Source of the DNA: Phocaeicola coprocola DSM 17136
GTDB taxonomy: Bacteria > Bacteroidota > Bacteroidia > Bacteroidales > Bacteroidaceae
NCBI RefSeq assembly: GCF_000154845.1
Contig: NZ_DS981432.1
Span: 34,851 to 98,850, forward strand
Length of the DNA stretch: 64,000 nt
Direction of reading: 5' to 3'
Both the position numbers and the translations under genes were made by a program. Under the pieces are notes generated by a model. That model made no database searches, was not told where the DNA came from, and saw nothing but the letters and a program-made list of their open reading frames with translations. This document shows positions 63,640 through 64,000 of this stretch, piece by piece. Position 1 is the stretch's first letter; each line of letters begins with the position of its first letter.

Positions 63640-63965
63640 TATTGAAGATACGTATGAGTTTAATGACCAGTATATATTGTTTGACAACATTATGTTTTCC
63701 AATGCGTACCGGAAAATTGATACAACGTACGGGAGCATAGGCTCCTCCAAACAATAAAGCAAATACTACTATACTGATGAATATTCCATATACTCCATAA
63801 TCGGAGAGGAGGTCTGTATGGAAATAATTCCAGCATACTATTCCGATGCCAGAAAGCAAGCAGAGAGCTGCTGTACCTTCCAATATCCTATCTGCGATAG
63901 ATGGATGATAATGTATTTCAGGAGCGTTTTTTCCGGAAAACGGACCTAAATTGTTGGTGAACATA

Positions 63966-64000
63966 TTATTCTTCTTTTGTATCAGTTTCTTTGTATCTTA
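63966..64000 (-). CDS. Possible C-terminal end of an upstream gene, cut by the window
   Basis: One minus-strand frame is open to the window edge and ends RYKETDTKEE then TAA, one base before the ATG of the interrupted membrane-protein gene. The charged tail and tight spacing suggest the end of an upstream operon gene. Only 11 residues are visible, so nothing can be said of its function. Confidence 0.35.
   Translation of the reverse strand, partial: RYKETDTKEE

Larger units (their letters stand above)
62184..63964 (-). pseudogene. Membrane-protein gene split by an IS4-family element
   Basis: The 5' part (63964 down to 63629) encodes 112 residues, MFTNNLGPFSGKNAPEIHYH onward, with helices near 32-47 (ALCLLSGIGIVCW) and 60-80 (GIFISIVVFALLFGGAY). 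Past the IS, the 3' part (62309 down to 62184) continues in frame with MFMVAGILSDYYKW and a helix ILKVISLIICVLSIGVYYIL, ending FRYK. Joined with one copy of the 11-bp duplication, the protein has 153 residues and four helices. Family not recognised. As it stands the frame runs seven codons into the element and stops. Confidence 0.88.

Noticed and set aside
1..64000. CRISPR arrays, tRNA or rRNA genes, prophage or conjugative modules
   Set aside because: No regularly spaced repeats, no cloverleaf-like or rRNA-like stretches in the gaps, and no phage structural, integrase or transfer genes were seen by eye.

Overview
The window looks like chromosome of a gut Bacteroidales, most likely Bacteroides or Phocaeicola. 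The grounds are several promoters with a TAnnTTTG -7 box, weak Shine-Dalgarno sites, many SusD/Mfa-style lipoproteins with short lipoboxes, Bacteroidetes-type TonB-dependent barrels, two hexameric glutamate dehydrogenases beside a malic enzyme, DUF4493/PCMD surface proteins, and an ISAs1 and an IS4-family element. No rRNA, tRNA or CRISPR array was seen. The species is an inference.

Layout. 0-0.8 kb: end of an outer-membrane barrel gene and a small Spy-like periplasmic protein. 0.9-7.6 kb: core genes (DUF349 protein, mgtE-rsmA operon, a flippase-like membrane protein overlapping pepD). 8-11.5 kb: a decayed locus where the 3' parts of a TonB-dependent receptor and of a magnesium P-type ATPase meet head to head at a deletion junction, followed by an intact porin-like gene. 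11.5-13.4 kb: an ATPase plus DUF4435/Toprim-like pair resembling the PARIS defence module. 13.5-16.3 kb: EamA transporter and SF1 helicase. 16.4-21.4 kb: TolC-HlyD-ABC2-ABC2 export operon lacking an ATPase gene. 21.5-25.6 kb: S41 protease with a coiled-coil partner, then a fimbrillin-like lipoprotein. 25.8-30.3 kb: glutamate dehydrogenase and a large receiver-PPDK_N fusion.

30.4-46.2 kb is the most distinctive part: an AraC-family regulator, a PCMD lipoprotein, a divergent PCMD lipoprotein plus barrel pair, and a seven-gene operon of DUF4493 and PCMD lipoproteins with another barrel protein. Two transcription units of this locus share a 64-bp promoter module with identical internal spacing. 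The first operon gene is split by a 1,536-bp ISAs1-family element with a clean 9-bp target duplication; removing the element plus one duplication restores the frame exactly.

46.4-50.5 kb: a second glutamate dehydrogenase, a 58-residue membrane protein and a malic enzyme-phosphotransacetylase fusion. 50.8-58.1 kb: RND efflux operon (adaptor, pump, outer-membrane factor) followed by an LpxA paralogue and a TetR regulator. 58.2-62 kb: an acyl-transfer operon with two SGNH hydrolases and an MBOAT acyltransferase. 62.2-64 kb: a membrane-protein gene split by an IS4-family element with an 11-bp target duplication. All family names come from reading the sequence; no database search was run.
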